The translations under genes were made by a program, and so were the position numbers. A stretch of 11,667 nucleotides of DNA from an uncultured Actinomycetes bacterium (lineage in GTDB: Bacteria; Actinomycetota; Actinomycetes; Nanopelagicales; Nanopelagicaceae), in contig CAIXVA010000056.1 in assembly GCA_903922745.1 (NCBI GenBank), positions 1-11,667 of the forward strand, in the 5' to 3' direction. Below the pieces are notes generated by a model that was given only the letters and a program-made list of their open reading frames with translations, was not told the DNA's origin and made no database searches. Shown here in pieces: positions 1 through 6,600 of the stretch; the first letter of the stretch is position 1, and each line of letters opens with the position of its first letter.

Positions 1-85
1 CATATATGTATAATACAGTATATGCGCTAATGACCACCAAAAATGTACCATTTTTTTCTACTACGCGCATTTTTTCATTTTCTTG
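1..85. other. AT-rich left-edge sequence, not ftsZ
   Basis: This stretch lies where the N-terminal part of ftsZ should be, but its translation in the ftsZ frame is a run of Tyr, Phe, His and Ile with an in-frame TAA at 11-13, not an FtsZ nucleotide-binding domain. It is T-rich (runs of T at 51-57 and 71-75) and contains a TATAAT at 9-14 that matches a -10 box by chance composition. Short inverted matches are present (ATGCGC at 22-27 with GCGCAT at 65-70; CCACCA at 34-39 with TGGTGG at 88-93), but nothing that forms a convincing element. It may be an assembly or amplification artefact at a contig end, or a real rearrangement joint. The sequence alone cannot decide. Confidence 0.6.
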
Positions 86-913
86 CGTGGTGGCGGAACC
101 GGAACAGGTGCTGCGCCAATTGTTGCAAAGATTGCAAAAGATATTGGTGCGTTAACAATTGGTGTTGTTACTCGTCCATTCTCATTTGAAGCAAAGCTTC
201 GTTCAGCTCAAGCAGATGTTGGTATCGAAGCCCTGCGCGCAGAAGTAGATACATTGATTGTTATTCCTAATGATCGCTTGCTTGCAATTTCAGATCGTAC
301 AATTACTTTGGCTGATGCTTTCAAGAGCGCAGATCAGGTATTGCTATCTGGCGTGCAAGGAATTACAGAAATTATTACGCAACCCGGTTTGATCAACCTT
401 GACTTTGCAGATGTTAAAGCTGTGATGTCAGGTGCAGGTTCTGCGTTGATGGGAATTGGTTCTGCTCGTGGCGAGAACCGTGCACTGCGCGCTGCTGAAT
501 TAGCTATTTCAAGCCCACTATTGGAAGCATCAATTGATGGCGCAATGGGTGTCCTACTTTCTGTTTCGGGCGGATCAGATCTTGGTTTATTTGAAGTTAA
601 CGAGGCGTGCGAACTTGTTCAGTCAGCAGTGCATCCCAATGCAAAGTTCATCTTTGGAACAACTATTGATGATGCACTTGGCGATGAGGTTCGAATTACT
701 GTTGTGGCAGCTGGATTTGAAGGCGGAGAACCTAAGCGGGTTTCAACACCATCGATAAACGCAGCAACACTTGGCGGGGTAGCAGATCCGATTGCATCTA
801 ATGATCCAATCTCCGTGGCCCTTGATCTTGGCAATGAGACACCAAAGCGTCGCGTGACCTTTGAAGAGCTCGTTGCAGAGGATGAAATCGACGTTCCTGA
901 CTTCATGAAGTAA
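86..913 (+). CDS. ftsZ: Cell division protein FtsZ, 5'-truncated
   Basis: Tubulin-like GTPase that polymerises at midcell into the Z ring and recruits the septal machinery. The readable part starts exactly at the tubulin signature [10 protein letters not shown]. It continues through the core ([10 protein letters not shown]), the synergy-loop segment [15 protein letters not shown] whose aspartates catalyse GTP hydrolysis in the partner subunit, and the C-terminal subdomain ([10 protein letters not shown]). A linker of about 50 residues follows, then the conserved C-terminal peptide [10 protein letters not shown], which in Actinobacteria is the docking site for SepF, encoded three genes downstream. 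Roughly the first 100 residues, including the early nucleotide-binding loops, are missing. A TTG at 83 could open this frame but would give a protein without a complete GTP site, so I treat the gene as partial, not as restarted. The stop at 911-913 is 4 bp before pgeF. Confidence 0.95.
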   Translation, partial: RGGGTGTGAAPIVAKIAKDIGALTIGVVTRPFSFEAKLRSAQADVGIEALRAEVDTLIVIPNDRLLAISDRTITLADAFKSADQVLLSGVQGITEIITQPGLINLDFADVKAVMSGAGSALMGIGSARGENRALRAAELAISSPLLEASIDGAMGVLLSVSGGSDLGLFEVNEACELVQSAVHPNAKFIFGTTIDDALGDEVRITVVAAGFEGGEPKRVSTPSINAATLGGVADPIASNDPISVALDLGNETPKRRVTFEELVAEDEIDVPDFMK

Positions 914-917
914 GGCT

Positions 918-1568
918 TTGCCTCACTTTTTCACTGATCGACGCAAAGGCTCCAGCCTTGGCGTGTATGAATCCTTGAACTTTGGGTTTCACGTTGGTGA
1001 TGATCCCTCTGCAGTAACAGCAAATCGCTCTGTGTTGGGCAATACGCAATTCATGAATCAAGTACATGGAAATGAAGTTGTGGTTATAGATCATGTGCTT
1101 GATCTAGAACCAACATGTGATGCATTGATTACAACAACAAAAGGTATTTCCTTAGCCGTCATGGTGGCAGATTGCATTCCGTTGCTGCTTGTTTCTCAAG
1201 AGGCGGTAGCAGCTGTGCATGTTGGACGTGCCGGCTTAGTCAATAAAGTTGCAATTAAGGCGTTACATCACATGCGCACACTTGGCGCAATCGAAGTTCA
1301 GGCAATTCTTGGACCATCCATTTGCGGCAAATGTTATGAAGTTCCATTTGAAATGCAGCAAGATGTCATTGCAGATCATCCACGAGCTTTTTCAACCACA
1401 CATCATGGAACTCCGGCTCTAGATCTTCCGGCCGGCTTGATCGCAGATCTAACCGCCGAAGGCGTTTCTTATGAAGCATCGCCAATCTGCACATTTGAGG
1501 ATCAGCTTCATTATTCTCATCGCAGAAATAATCCAACTGGACGCTTTGCGGGGGTAATTAGCTTATGA
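918..1568 (+). CDS. pgeF: Peptidoglycan editing factor PgeF (YfiH / DUF152 family)
   Basis: Member of the YfiH multicopper-polyphenol-oxidoreductase-like family. In E. coli the protein removes or prevents misincorporation of L-Ser for L-Ala in the peptidoglycan stem; other members show purine nucleoside phosphorylase or adenosine deaminase activity. The 216-residue protein carries the expected metal triad: H50 in NQVHG, C86 in VADCIP and H101 in AAVHVG, with spacing close to the E. coli triad. GPSICGKCYEV follows near 131-141, and the typical C-terminus CTFEDQLHYSHRR...GRFAGVISL ends the protein. The start is TTG at 918, four bases after the ftsZ stop; the next in-frame candidates would cut into the conserved HFFTDRR and SLNFGFHVGD segments. 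The nearby AAGG is too close to act as a normal ribosome binding site, so translational coupling to ftsZ is likely. The 3' end overlaps yggS by 4 bp (ATGA). Confidence 0.92.
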   Translation: MPHFFTDRRKGSSLGVYESLNFGFHVGDDPSAVTANRSVLGNTQFMNQVHGNEVVVIDHVLDLEPTCDALITTTKGISLAVMVADCIPLLLVSQEAVAAVHVGRAGLVNKVAIKALHHMRTLGAIEVQAILGPSICGKCYEVPFEMQQDVIADHPRAFSTTHHGTPALDLPAGLIADLTAEGVSYEASPICTFEDQLHYSHRRNNPTGRFAGVISL

Positions 1569-2221
1569 GCCGTAAAGAAGAGCTGTCTGGGAACTTAGAG
1601 TCAGTGCGTTCAAAGATCGCAAAAGTTGCAGATCACGACGTGACTTTGATTGCTGTCACAAAGACTTTTCCGGTAAGTGATGCACAGATTTTGCACGAAT
1701 TAGGCGTTCGGGACTTTGGCGAAAATCGAGATGCCGAAGGCGCGGAAAAATCTGCTGTTGTTTCTGGAACCTGGCATTTTCAGGGCCAAATCCAAAGCAA
1801 TAAATTGAAATCCATTACTTCTTGGGCTTCAGTTATTCATTCCTTGGATGACCCACGCCATTTCGAAATCATTGAAAAAGTTGCACCGCACCCGTTACAG
1901 ATTTTTCTACAGGTTTCATTAGATGGAGCCCATCATCGCGGGGGAGCAGGTCTTGAAGAATTACATTCACTGGCAGCTTTAGTTGAAAGTTCCCCAACCC
2001 ACACTCTGGCTGGCCTAATGTCCGTGCCACCGGTTGAGATGGATCCCGACCAAGGGTTTGCCCAATTAGCAGTGATTCATACCGAGTTTATGAAGCTTTT
2101 TCCTGGGGCAAAATCTCTATCTGCCGGCATGAGTGGGGACTATGAAACTGCAATTTCCCATGGCGCGACACATGTGCGCGTAGGTTCATCAATCCTCGGT
2201 TCTCGCTCACCCCACCTATAA
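1565..2221 (+). CDS. yggS: YggS/PROSC-family PLP homeostasis protein
   Basis: Cytosolic pyridoxal 5'-phosphate binding protein of the YggS/YlmE family. It has a fold like the alanine racemase N-terminal domain and balances free PLP rather than catalysing a known reaction. The 218-residue length is normal. The PLP lysine is K33 in LIAVTKTFP, followed by FGENR (51-55), WHFQGQIQSNK, IHSLDD, LAGLMSVPP, and the phosphate-binding C-terminal segments AGMSGDYETAI and HVRVGSSILGSR. FGENR is followed by DAEGAEK in place of the usual VQE-type segment, a modest divergence. The ATG overlaps the pgeF TGA, so the two are translationally coupled. A G-rich run about 10 bases upstream could act as a weak ribosome binding site. 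Presence inside the division cluster is conserved in Gram-positive bacteria, although its link to division is indirect. Confidence 0.94.
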   Translation: MSRKEELSGNLESVRSKIAKVADHDVTLIAVTKTFPVSDAQILHELGVRDFGENRDAEGAEKSAVVSGTWHFQGQIQSNKLKSITSWASVIHSLDDPRHFEIIEKVAPHPLQIFLQVSLDGAHHRGGAGLEELHSLAALVESSPTHTLAGLMSVPPVEMDPDQGFAQLAVIHTEFMKLFPGAKSLSAGMSGDYETAISHGATHVRVGSSILGSRSPHL

Positions 2222-2230
2222 CCTTTACCT

Positions 2231-2707
2231 ATGTCTAATCCAATGCGCCGCGTCGCAAATTATCTTGGCTTGATGGATGATCCAGAATTTGATACTCCAC
2301 AAGCACCTTCTACTCCAGCTGTTGCAGGAACCGGTGATGTTCGCATTAAAACTCGCGAACCTCGTTCGGTATCTGCCGTTCGTCACACATCAGTTGTTGA
2401 AGTAGCGCCACAACTCGATCTTCCAGTTTTAGATCGCATCATTACTTTGCATCCTCGTTTCTATAACGAAGCGCGCACCATTGGTGAGCACTTCCGTCAA
2501 GGAAACCCAGTCATCATTAACCTGACTGAAATGGATGAATCAGAGCATAAGCGTCTTGTTGACTTTGCTAGCGGACTTGCATTTGGTTTACACGGAACTA
2601 TTGAACGTGTAACCAAGAAGGTATTTCTTATCTCACCTGCAAATGTAAATGTCAGCACCGAAGACAAATCAGCTGCTGCACAAGCAAGCTTTTTTAACCA
2701 GAGCTGA
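2231..2707 (+). CDS. sepF: Cell division protein SepF
   Basis: Membrane-associated Z-ring anchor, standing in for FtsA/ZipA in Actinobacteria. The 158-residue protein starts with a short amphipathic helix (MRRVANYLGL), expected to bind the inner leaflet. A disordered, acidic then Pro/Thr-rich linker follows to about residue 55, and then the SepF (DUF552) beta-alpha domain from about 58 to 145, with NPVIINLTEM, RLVDFASGLAFGL and the end motif KKVFLISPANV. The tail AQASFFNQS closely matches actinobacterial SepF proteins. Its partner is the DVPDFMK-type tail of FtsZ encoded at 86-913. The start at 2231 is 9 bp after yggS and has no Shine-Dalgarno; the ATG at 2243 is an alternative that would keep the membrane helix. 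Confidence 0.95.
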   Translation: MSNPMRRVANYLGLMDDPEFDTPQAPSTPAVAGTGDVRIKTREPRSVSAVRHTSVVEVAPQLDLPVLDRIITLHPRFYNEARTIGEHFRQGNPVIINLTEMDESEHKRLVDFASGLAFGLHGTIERVTKKVFLISPANVNVSTEDKSAAAQASFFNQS

Positions 2708-2710
2708 TTC

Positions 2711-2995
2711 ATGTTGAGCGTTGGCTCATTGCTTGCAACTATTCTGCAGGTATTTCTCTATGCCTTGCTTGGGCGTTTGATCTTTGATTATGTTCAAATG
2801 TTTTCGCGCACATGGCGCCCGCGCGGCCCAATTTTGTACTTAGTCGAAGCTATCTACACAGTTACAGACAAGCCAATGAAGTTTGTCGGACGATTTGTCC
2901 CACCACTTCGACTTGGATCTGTAAGTCTGGACATGAGTTTCATTGTGCTCTTTTTCGGAACACAAATATTGATGGGCTTTGTTAGTCGTATCTAG
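2711..2995 (+). CDS. yggT: YggT/YlmG-family membrane protein
   Basis: Small integral membrane protein of the YggT (YlmG) family, encoded next to sepF in many Gram-positive bacteria and chloroplast ancestors. Its role is linked to division or envelope and nucleoid organisation but is not defined biochemically. The 94-residue length is typical. Two hydrophobic segments, about residues 5-28 (LLATILQVFLYALLGRLIFD) and 72-92, flank a polar loop containing the family features SRTWRPRGP, YTVTDKP and FVPPLRLG. The ATG is 3 bp after the sepF stop with no ribosome binding site. A perfect 5-bp hairpin (TGAGC-GTTG-GCTCA, 2715-2728) begins two bases after the start codon. The stop TAG at 2993-2995 overlaps the ileS stop on the other strand. 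No divIVA/wag31 follows, although that is the usual next gene. Confidence 0.93.
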   Translation: MLSVGSLLATILQVFLYALLGRLIFDYVQMFSRTWRPRGPILYLVEAIYTVTDKPMKFVGRFVPPLRLGSVSLDMSFIVLFFGTQILMGFVSRI

Positions 2996-5900
2996 CTTTT
3001 AACTAATACAACCTCAACACCAATCTCTGTATCAGTAACAGCTAACGAGCTGTCCCGGGTCATTGATAACGCCAGAATTTCGTCAGCTATGTGCTGCTTA
3101 TCAGATTCAATTGCCGCAGCGATCTCTTCAGTGGCATTCCATGTGACATTAATTCGATCAGAAATATCTAGACCATCACTCTTCCGACGCTCCTGAATAA
3201 ATCTGATTACCTCACGGACACTTCCTGCAGCAATCAAAGCAGGGGTGAGTTCTAGGTCCAGGGCAACGCTTTCTCCATCATGAGAAGAAACGCTCCATCC
3301 GCTCTTAGGAACTTCAGTGATCACTAGGTCATCGAGTGCTATTTCCCAGGTGCCAACGGTGGTTGAACCGGATGATCGCAATGTCTTTACTAGTGCAGTC
3401 GCATCCGTTGATGCAATTGCCTTCGAGATTTCCTGAACCGCTCCGCCAAATTTTGCGCCGAGTGACTTGAAGTTAGCTTTAACGCTGATATCAACTAAGT
3501 CACCATCTGCCGAAGCAATATCTTCCAGAGTCTGAACATTGAGTTCATCGGCAATTTGCTCGCGCATTTGTTCTGGCAATGTTGACCAACCACTTGCTGC
3601 AATAAGTGCGCGACCCAAAGGTTGGCGAATCTTGATTCCGGATTCTGCGCGCGTTGCACGACCAAGTTCGACGATGCGACGGGTCAAAGCAACTTGTGAT
3701 CCAAGTTCTGAATCAATTGCAGATGCTTGCGAAACTGGCCAATTGGTTAAGTGAACAGATGCGACAGCAGATGCATCTGTTGGACGTACAAGTTCCTGCC
3801 ATACCTGCTCAGTAATAAACGGAACTAGGGGAGCCAGTAACTGTGTAAGCGTCACTAAGCATTCATGCAAAGTGCCAAGGGCAGCGGTGTCGCCATCCCA
3901 GAAACGACGACGAGAACGTCGCACATACCAGTTAGACAAATCATCAATAAAGCGCGCGAGTGCACGACCTGCAATTTGTGAATCAAAATCCTCTAGCGCC
4001 GTATCAACTTCCTGAATCAAAGAATTGAGTTCAGAAATAATCCATCGATCCATTAATGGACGATCTGAAAGCGTTGGAGTTTGGGAGATTTCAAAGTTAG
4101 AGGCGTTTGCATATAAAGCGTGGAATGAAACGGTGTTCCAGTAGGTCAACAAAGTTTTGCGAACGACTTCGTTAAGGCTGTCATGTCCAACACGACGCGC
4201 TGCCCACGGTGAGCCTGCAGCCAACATGTACCAGCGAACAGCATCGGCGCCGTGTTGATCCATAAGTGCCATTGGCTCTAAAACATTTCCTAAGTGCTTG
4301 CTCATCTTGCGACCATCTTTATCCAGAATGTGGCCAAGACACAGCACCGTCTTGTAGGACGATTCATCAAAGACCAAGGTTCCGATTGTCATTAAGGTGT
4401 AGAACCAACCGCGAGTTTGATCAATTGCTTCGCAGATAAAGTCAGCCGGGTATGAAGCTTTAAACTTTTCTACAGAACCCTCTTTGTGTGGGTATCCCCA
4501 TTGAGCAAATGGCATGGCACCAGAGTCATACCAACAGTCAATAACTTCGGGCACGCGTGTCATGGTTTCTGAACACTCGGCACATGCAAAGGAAATGTCA
4601 TCGACAAATGGGCGGTGTGGGTCAAGGTTTGATAGTTCTTGTCCGGCCAATTCACCAAGTTCTTTCAGAGAATCGACACAGATCTCGTGCTTATTTTCGC
4701 AGCGCCAGATTGGCAATGGTGTTCCCCAAAAACGATTACGTGAGAGCGCCCAATCAATGTTGTTGTTAAGCCAATCGCCATAGCGACCTTCTTTGATTGT
4801 CTCTGGATGCCAATCAGTATTAGCGTTTTCGCGCAGCAGCGCATCCTTAATTGAAGTTGTACGGATGTACCACGATGGTTGTGCGTAATACATCAAAGCT
4901 GTGTGACAGCGCCAGCAATGTGGGTACGAGTGCTCGTACTGCTGATGCTTGTACAAAGCACCGCTTGCCTTCAATTCTTTTACCAATGGCTTATCTGCAT
5001 CCTTAAAAAACATTCCGCCAACGACAGGAACTTCGCCCAAAAAATGCCCATCAGGTGCGATTGGATTAACAACAGGCAAGCCATAGCTGCGGCACACCGC
5101 TAAGTCATCAGCACCAAATGCAGGAGATTGGTGAACTAAGCCAGTTCCATCTTCAGTTGTTACATATGTAGCAAGAACTACAAAGTGGGCATCAGGGATT
5201 TCGATGTAATCAAAGGGACGCTTGTAGGTAACGCGCTCAAGATCTTTGCCCAGCATGGTCTTTAGGATCTTCTTCTCGCCCTTAACGGAATCCATCAAAT
5301 TTTTCGCAACAACTAATACTTCAGTAGTTTCTTCTTCAGTAACTTCAATAGCAACGTATTCAACATCTGGATGAACAGCAATTGCGGTATTGGAAACTAA
5401 TGTCCACGGGGTAGTGGTCCACACCAATAAAGATGCTTTAAGACCAGCTAGATCACCTGATGTGATCGGAAAACGAACAAACACTGAAGGATCAGTAACA
5501 GTTTCATAGCCTTGTGCTAATTCGTGATCTGATAATCCAGTTCCACAACGTGGGCAGTACGGTGCAACGCGATGATCTTGAACAAGTAGACCCTTCTTCC
5601 AGATCTCTTTTAATGACCACCACACTGATTCAACATATTCAGGTGACATCGTCCAGTAGGCCTCATCGAAATCAACCCAAAAGCCCATGCGATCTGTCAT
5701 ATCTGTAAAGGCAGTTACATGGCGCTGAACTGATTCGCGGCACTTGTCATTAAATGGCGCGATTCCATACTTTTCAATATCGCCTTTGCCAGAAAATCCC
5801 AACTCTTTTTCTACGGCAATTTCAACTGGCAAACCGTGGCAATCCCATCCAGCTTTACGGGTTACTTGCTTGCCCTTCATTGTGTGAAAACGAGGGAACA

Positions 5901-6102
5901 AATCTTTAAATACACGAGCTTCGATGTGGTGAGTTCCTGGCATTCCATTTGCAGTTGGCGGGCCCTCATAAAATGTCCATGTTGGTGCGCCTTCGCGGGC
6001 TGCGACTGTTTTTTCAAAGATTGAGTTGTCGCGCCAGAACTTTAAAATTGAATGTTCGACGGCAGGCAGATCAACTGCTGCTGGGATGGCGCGAAATGAC
6101 AT
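2992..6102 (-). CDS. ileS: Isoleucyl-tRNA synthetase, IleRS2 type with GTHH motif
   Basis: Class Ia synthetase that charges tRNA-Ile. The 1036-residue protein runs from ATG at 6102-6100, eight bases after a strong SD (CTGGAGG, 6117-6111). The ATP-site motif, normally HIGH-like, is G56-T57-H58-H59 in GPPTANGMPGTHHIEA. Next come GWDCHGLPVE, a Cys pair in APYCPRCGTGLSDHE, the CP1 editing domain (VWTTTPWTLVSNTA and HQSPAFGADD), further Cys pairs (HCWRCH, FACAEC), EAIDQTRGWFYT and K599-MSKH. The anticodon-binding helical domain (NWYVRRSRRRFWDG) and a long C-terminal domain follow. These features match the eukaryote-like IleRS2 branch found in Actinobacteria, which resists mupirocin. The frame stays open upstream to 6195, but that part is the T-box leader and adds an implausible N-terminus. 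The gene runs against all its neighbours and is controlled by its own T-box. Confidence 0.96.
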   Translation of the reverse strand: MSFRAIPAAVDLPAVEHSILKFWRDNSIFEKTVAAREGAPTWTFYEGPPTANGMPGTHHIEARVFKDLFPRFHTMKGKQVTRKAGWDCHGLPVEIAVEKELGFSGKGDIEKYGIAPFNDKCRESVQRHVTAFTDMTDRMGFWVDFDEAYWTMSPEYVESVWWSLKEIWKKGLLVQDHRVAPYCPRCGTGLSDHELAQGYETVTDPSVFVRFPITSGDLAGLKASLLVWTTTPWTLVSNTAIAVHPDVEYVAIEVTEEETTEVLVVAKNLMDSVKGEKKILKTMLGKDLERVTYKRPFDYIEIPDAHFVVLATYVTTEDGTGLVHQSPAFGADDLAVCRSYGLPVVNPIAPDGHFLGEVPVVGGMFFKDADKPLVKELKASGALYKHQQYEHSYPHCWRCHTALMYYAQPSWYIRTTSIKDALLRENANTDWHPETIKEGRYGDWLNNNIDWALSRNRFWGTPLPIWRCENKHEICVDSLKELGELAGQELSNLDPHRPFVDDISFACAECSETMTRVPEVIDCWYDSGAMPFAQWGYPHKEGSVEKFKASYPADFICEAIDQTRGWFYTLMTIGTLVFDESSYKTVLCLGHILDKDGRKMSKHLGNVLEPMALMDQHGADAVRWYMLAAGSPWAARRVGHDSLNEVVRKTLLTYWNTVSFHALYANASNFEISQTPTLSDRPLMDRWIISELNSLIQEVDTALEDFDSQIAGRALARFIDDLSNWYVRRSRRRFWDGDTAALGTLHECLVTLTQLLAPLVPFITEQVWQELVRPTDASAVASVHLTNWPVSQASAIDSELGSQVALTRRIVELGRATRAESGIKIRQPLGRALIAASGWSTLPEQMREQIADELNVQTLEDIASADGDLVDISVKANFKSLGAKFGGAVQEISKAIASTDATALVKTLRSSGSTTVGTWEIALDDLVITEVPKSGWSVSSHDGESVALDLELTPALIAAGSVREVIRFIQERRKSDGLDISDRINVTWNATEEIAAAIESDKQHIADEILALSMTRDSSLAVTDTEIGVEVVLVKS

Positions 6103-6290
6103 AAAAAAATCCTCCAGAAAACTATCTCTGGAGGGACGATCGCTGCGTGTGCAGCTTTCGCGGTACCACCCGCCTTGCACACCGTGGTGTGCCACTTCTT
6201 ATCTTGCGTGCTGGTTCTAGATGAGCGTTGGCTCATTTCTTCCTGCTGGCTCGTGAGGTGATATCCCCGTCAACGCCATGTACGCGAGGT
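6103..6290 (-). promoter_or_regulatory. T-box riboswitch, translational, for ileS
   Basis: Leader RNA that senses uncharged tRNA-Ile and controls ileS translation. Read on the minus strand, it holds in order: a short Stem I (6268-6255) whose terminal loop ATATCA contains the Ile codon AUC (6262-6260) followed by A; a hairpin ATGAGC-CAAC-GCTCAT (6236-6221) in the Stem II region; Stem III GCACAC-CACG-GTGTGC (6192-6177); the T-box CGGGTGGTACCGCG (6172-6159); and the antisequestrator hairpin GCTGC-ACAC-GCAGC closed by GTCCC (6137-6133). The TGGT bulge complements the ACCA end expected of tRNA-Ile. No intrinsic terminator is present; instead the alternative hairpin hides the SD, so control is at translation initiation. 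Stem I lacks the long apical domain of classical T-boxes, resembling the ultrashort type described for actinobacterial ileS. The 5' boundary is approximate. Confidence 0.93.
6111..6134 (-). promoter_or_regulatory. SD-sequestering hairpin with the ileS ribosome binding site
   Basis: On the minus strand, CCTCCAGA (6134-6127) and TCTGGAGG (6118-6111) are perfect complements, giving an 8-bp stem with an 8-nt loop. The 3' arm is the Shine-Dalgarno of ileS, eight bases before its ATG, so the folded hairpin blocks ribosome access. Bases 6133-6134 are also needed to pair with the GGG of the T-box (antisequestrator arm 6137-6133), so the two folds exclude one another. Uncharged tRNA-Ile should stabilise the antisequestrator and expose the SD. 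This is the strongest SD in the window. Confidence 0.9.
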
Positions 6291-6294
6291 CTTA

Positions 6295-6300
6295 AGTGTA
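6295..6300 (-). promoter_or_regulatory. Possible -10 box for the ileS leader
   Basis: TACACT on the minus strand (6300-6295) fits a TANNNT -10 box and would start transcription near 6288, about 20 bases before Stem I of the T-box. No good -35 is visible at 17-18 bases upstream. The assignment rests on position and a weak hexamer only. Confidence 0.3.
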
Positions 6301-6320
6301 GGACATAGAGATATGAAAGA

Positions 6321-6372
6321 TTGACCGTGGCGCAATTGGTATAGGTGCCCCCTTGGGCATAAGGTTCGCGAC
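6321..6372 (+). promoter_or_regulatory. dksA leader: candidate -10 and hairpin
   Basis: The region before dksA contains TATAGG (6340-6345) preceded by TTGG, a possible extended -10, and a TTGACC at 6321-6326 that is too close (13 bp) to be its -35. A hairpin GTGCCC-CCTT-GGGCAT (6345-6360) lies just before a weak AAGG (6361-6364), which is eight bases from the ATG. An alternative fold pairs GGCGC (6329-6333) with GTGCC (6345-6349) around AATTGGTATAG and looks like a tRNA D-arm. The two folds share 6345-6349 and exclude one another. The exact promoter is uncertain. Confidence 0.35.
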
Positions 6373-6600
6373 ATGCCTAAGAAGCCTGTTAAAAAAGCGG
6401 TAGCTAAGAAAGCTGCCGCAAAAAAGGCTCCTGCAAAGAAGGCGGCGAAGAAGGCTCCAGTTAAAAAAGTAGCAGCAAAAAAGGCTCCAGTTAAGAAAGC
6501 GGCTAAGAAGGCCGCAGTTAAGAAGGCGCCAGCGAAGAAAGCTGCACCTGCTAAAAAGGCAGCGGTTAAGAGCATTCCCGTTAAGAAGGCTGCAGGAAAG
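6373..6600 (+). repeat. Degenerate Lys/Ala/Pro codon repeats in dksA-like gene
   Basis: The 5' 228 bases encode imperfect tandem copies of short Lys-Lys-Ala/Pro-Ala/Val units. At DNA level the block AAGGCTCCAGTTAA recurs, for example at 6451 and 6480, and AAGAAGGC/AAAAAGGC recurs throughout. Lysine is coded by both AAA and AAG, so copies have diverged. Such tracts change length by slippage, and this one should vary between relatives. Confidence 0.8.

Noticed and set aside
9..14. TATAAT promoter driving a shortened ftsZ from TTG at 83
   Set aside because: The hexamer sits in AT-rich sequence with no room for a -35 in the window, and the product would lack the N-terminal nucleotide-binding part.
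6103..6195. N-terminal extension of ileS by 31 codons to an upstream ATG
   Set aside because: The extra codons are the T-box, antisequestrator and SD. The extension is unlike any IleS N-terminus, and the ATG at 6102 has an SD at the right distance.
6321..6372. Functional tRNA gene
   Set aside because: There is no acceptor stem, the anticodon arm is too short and the T-arm does not pair; only the D-arm-like part is convincing.
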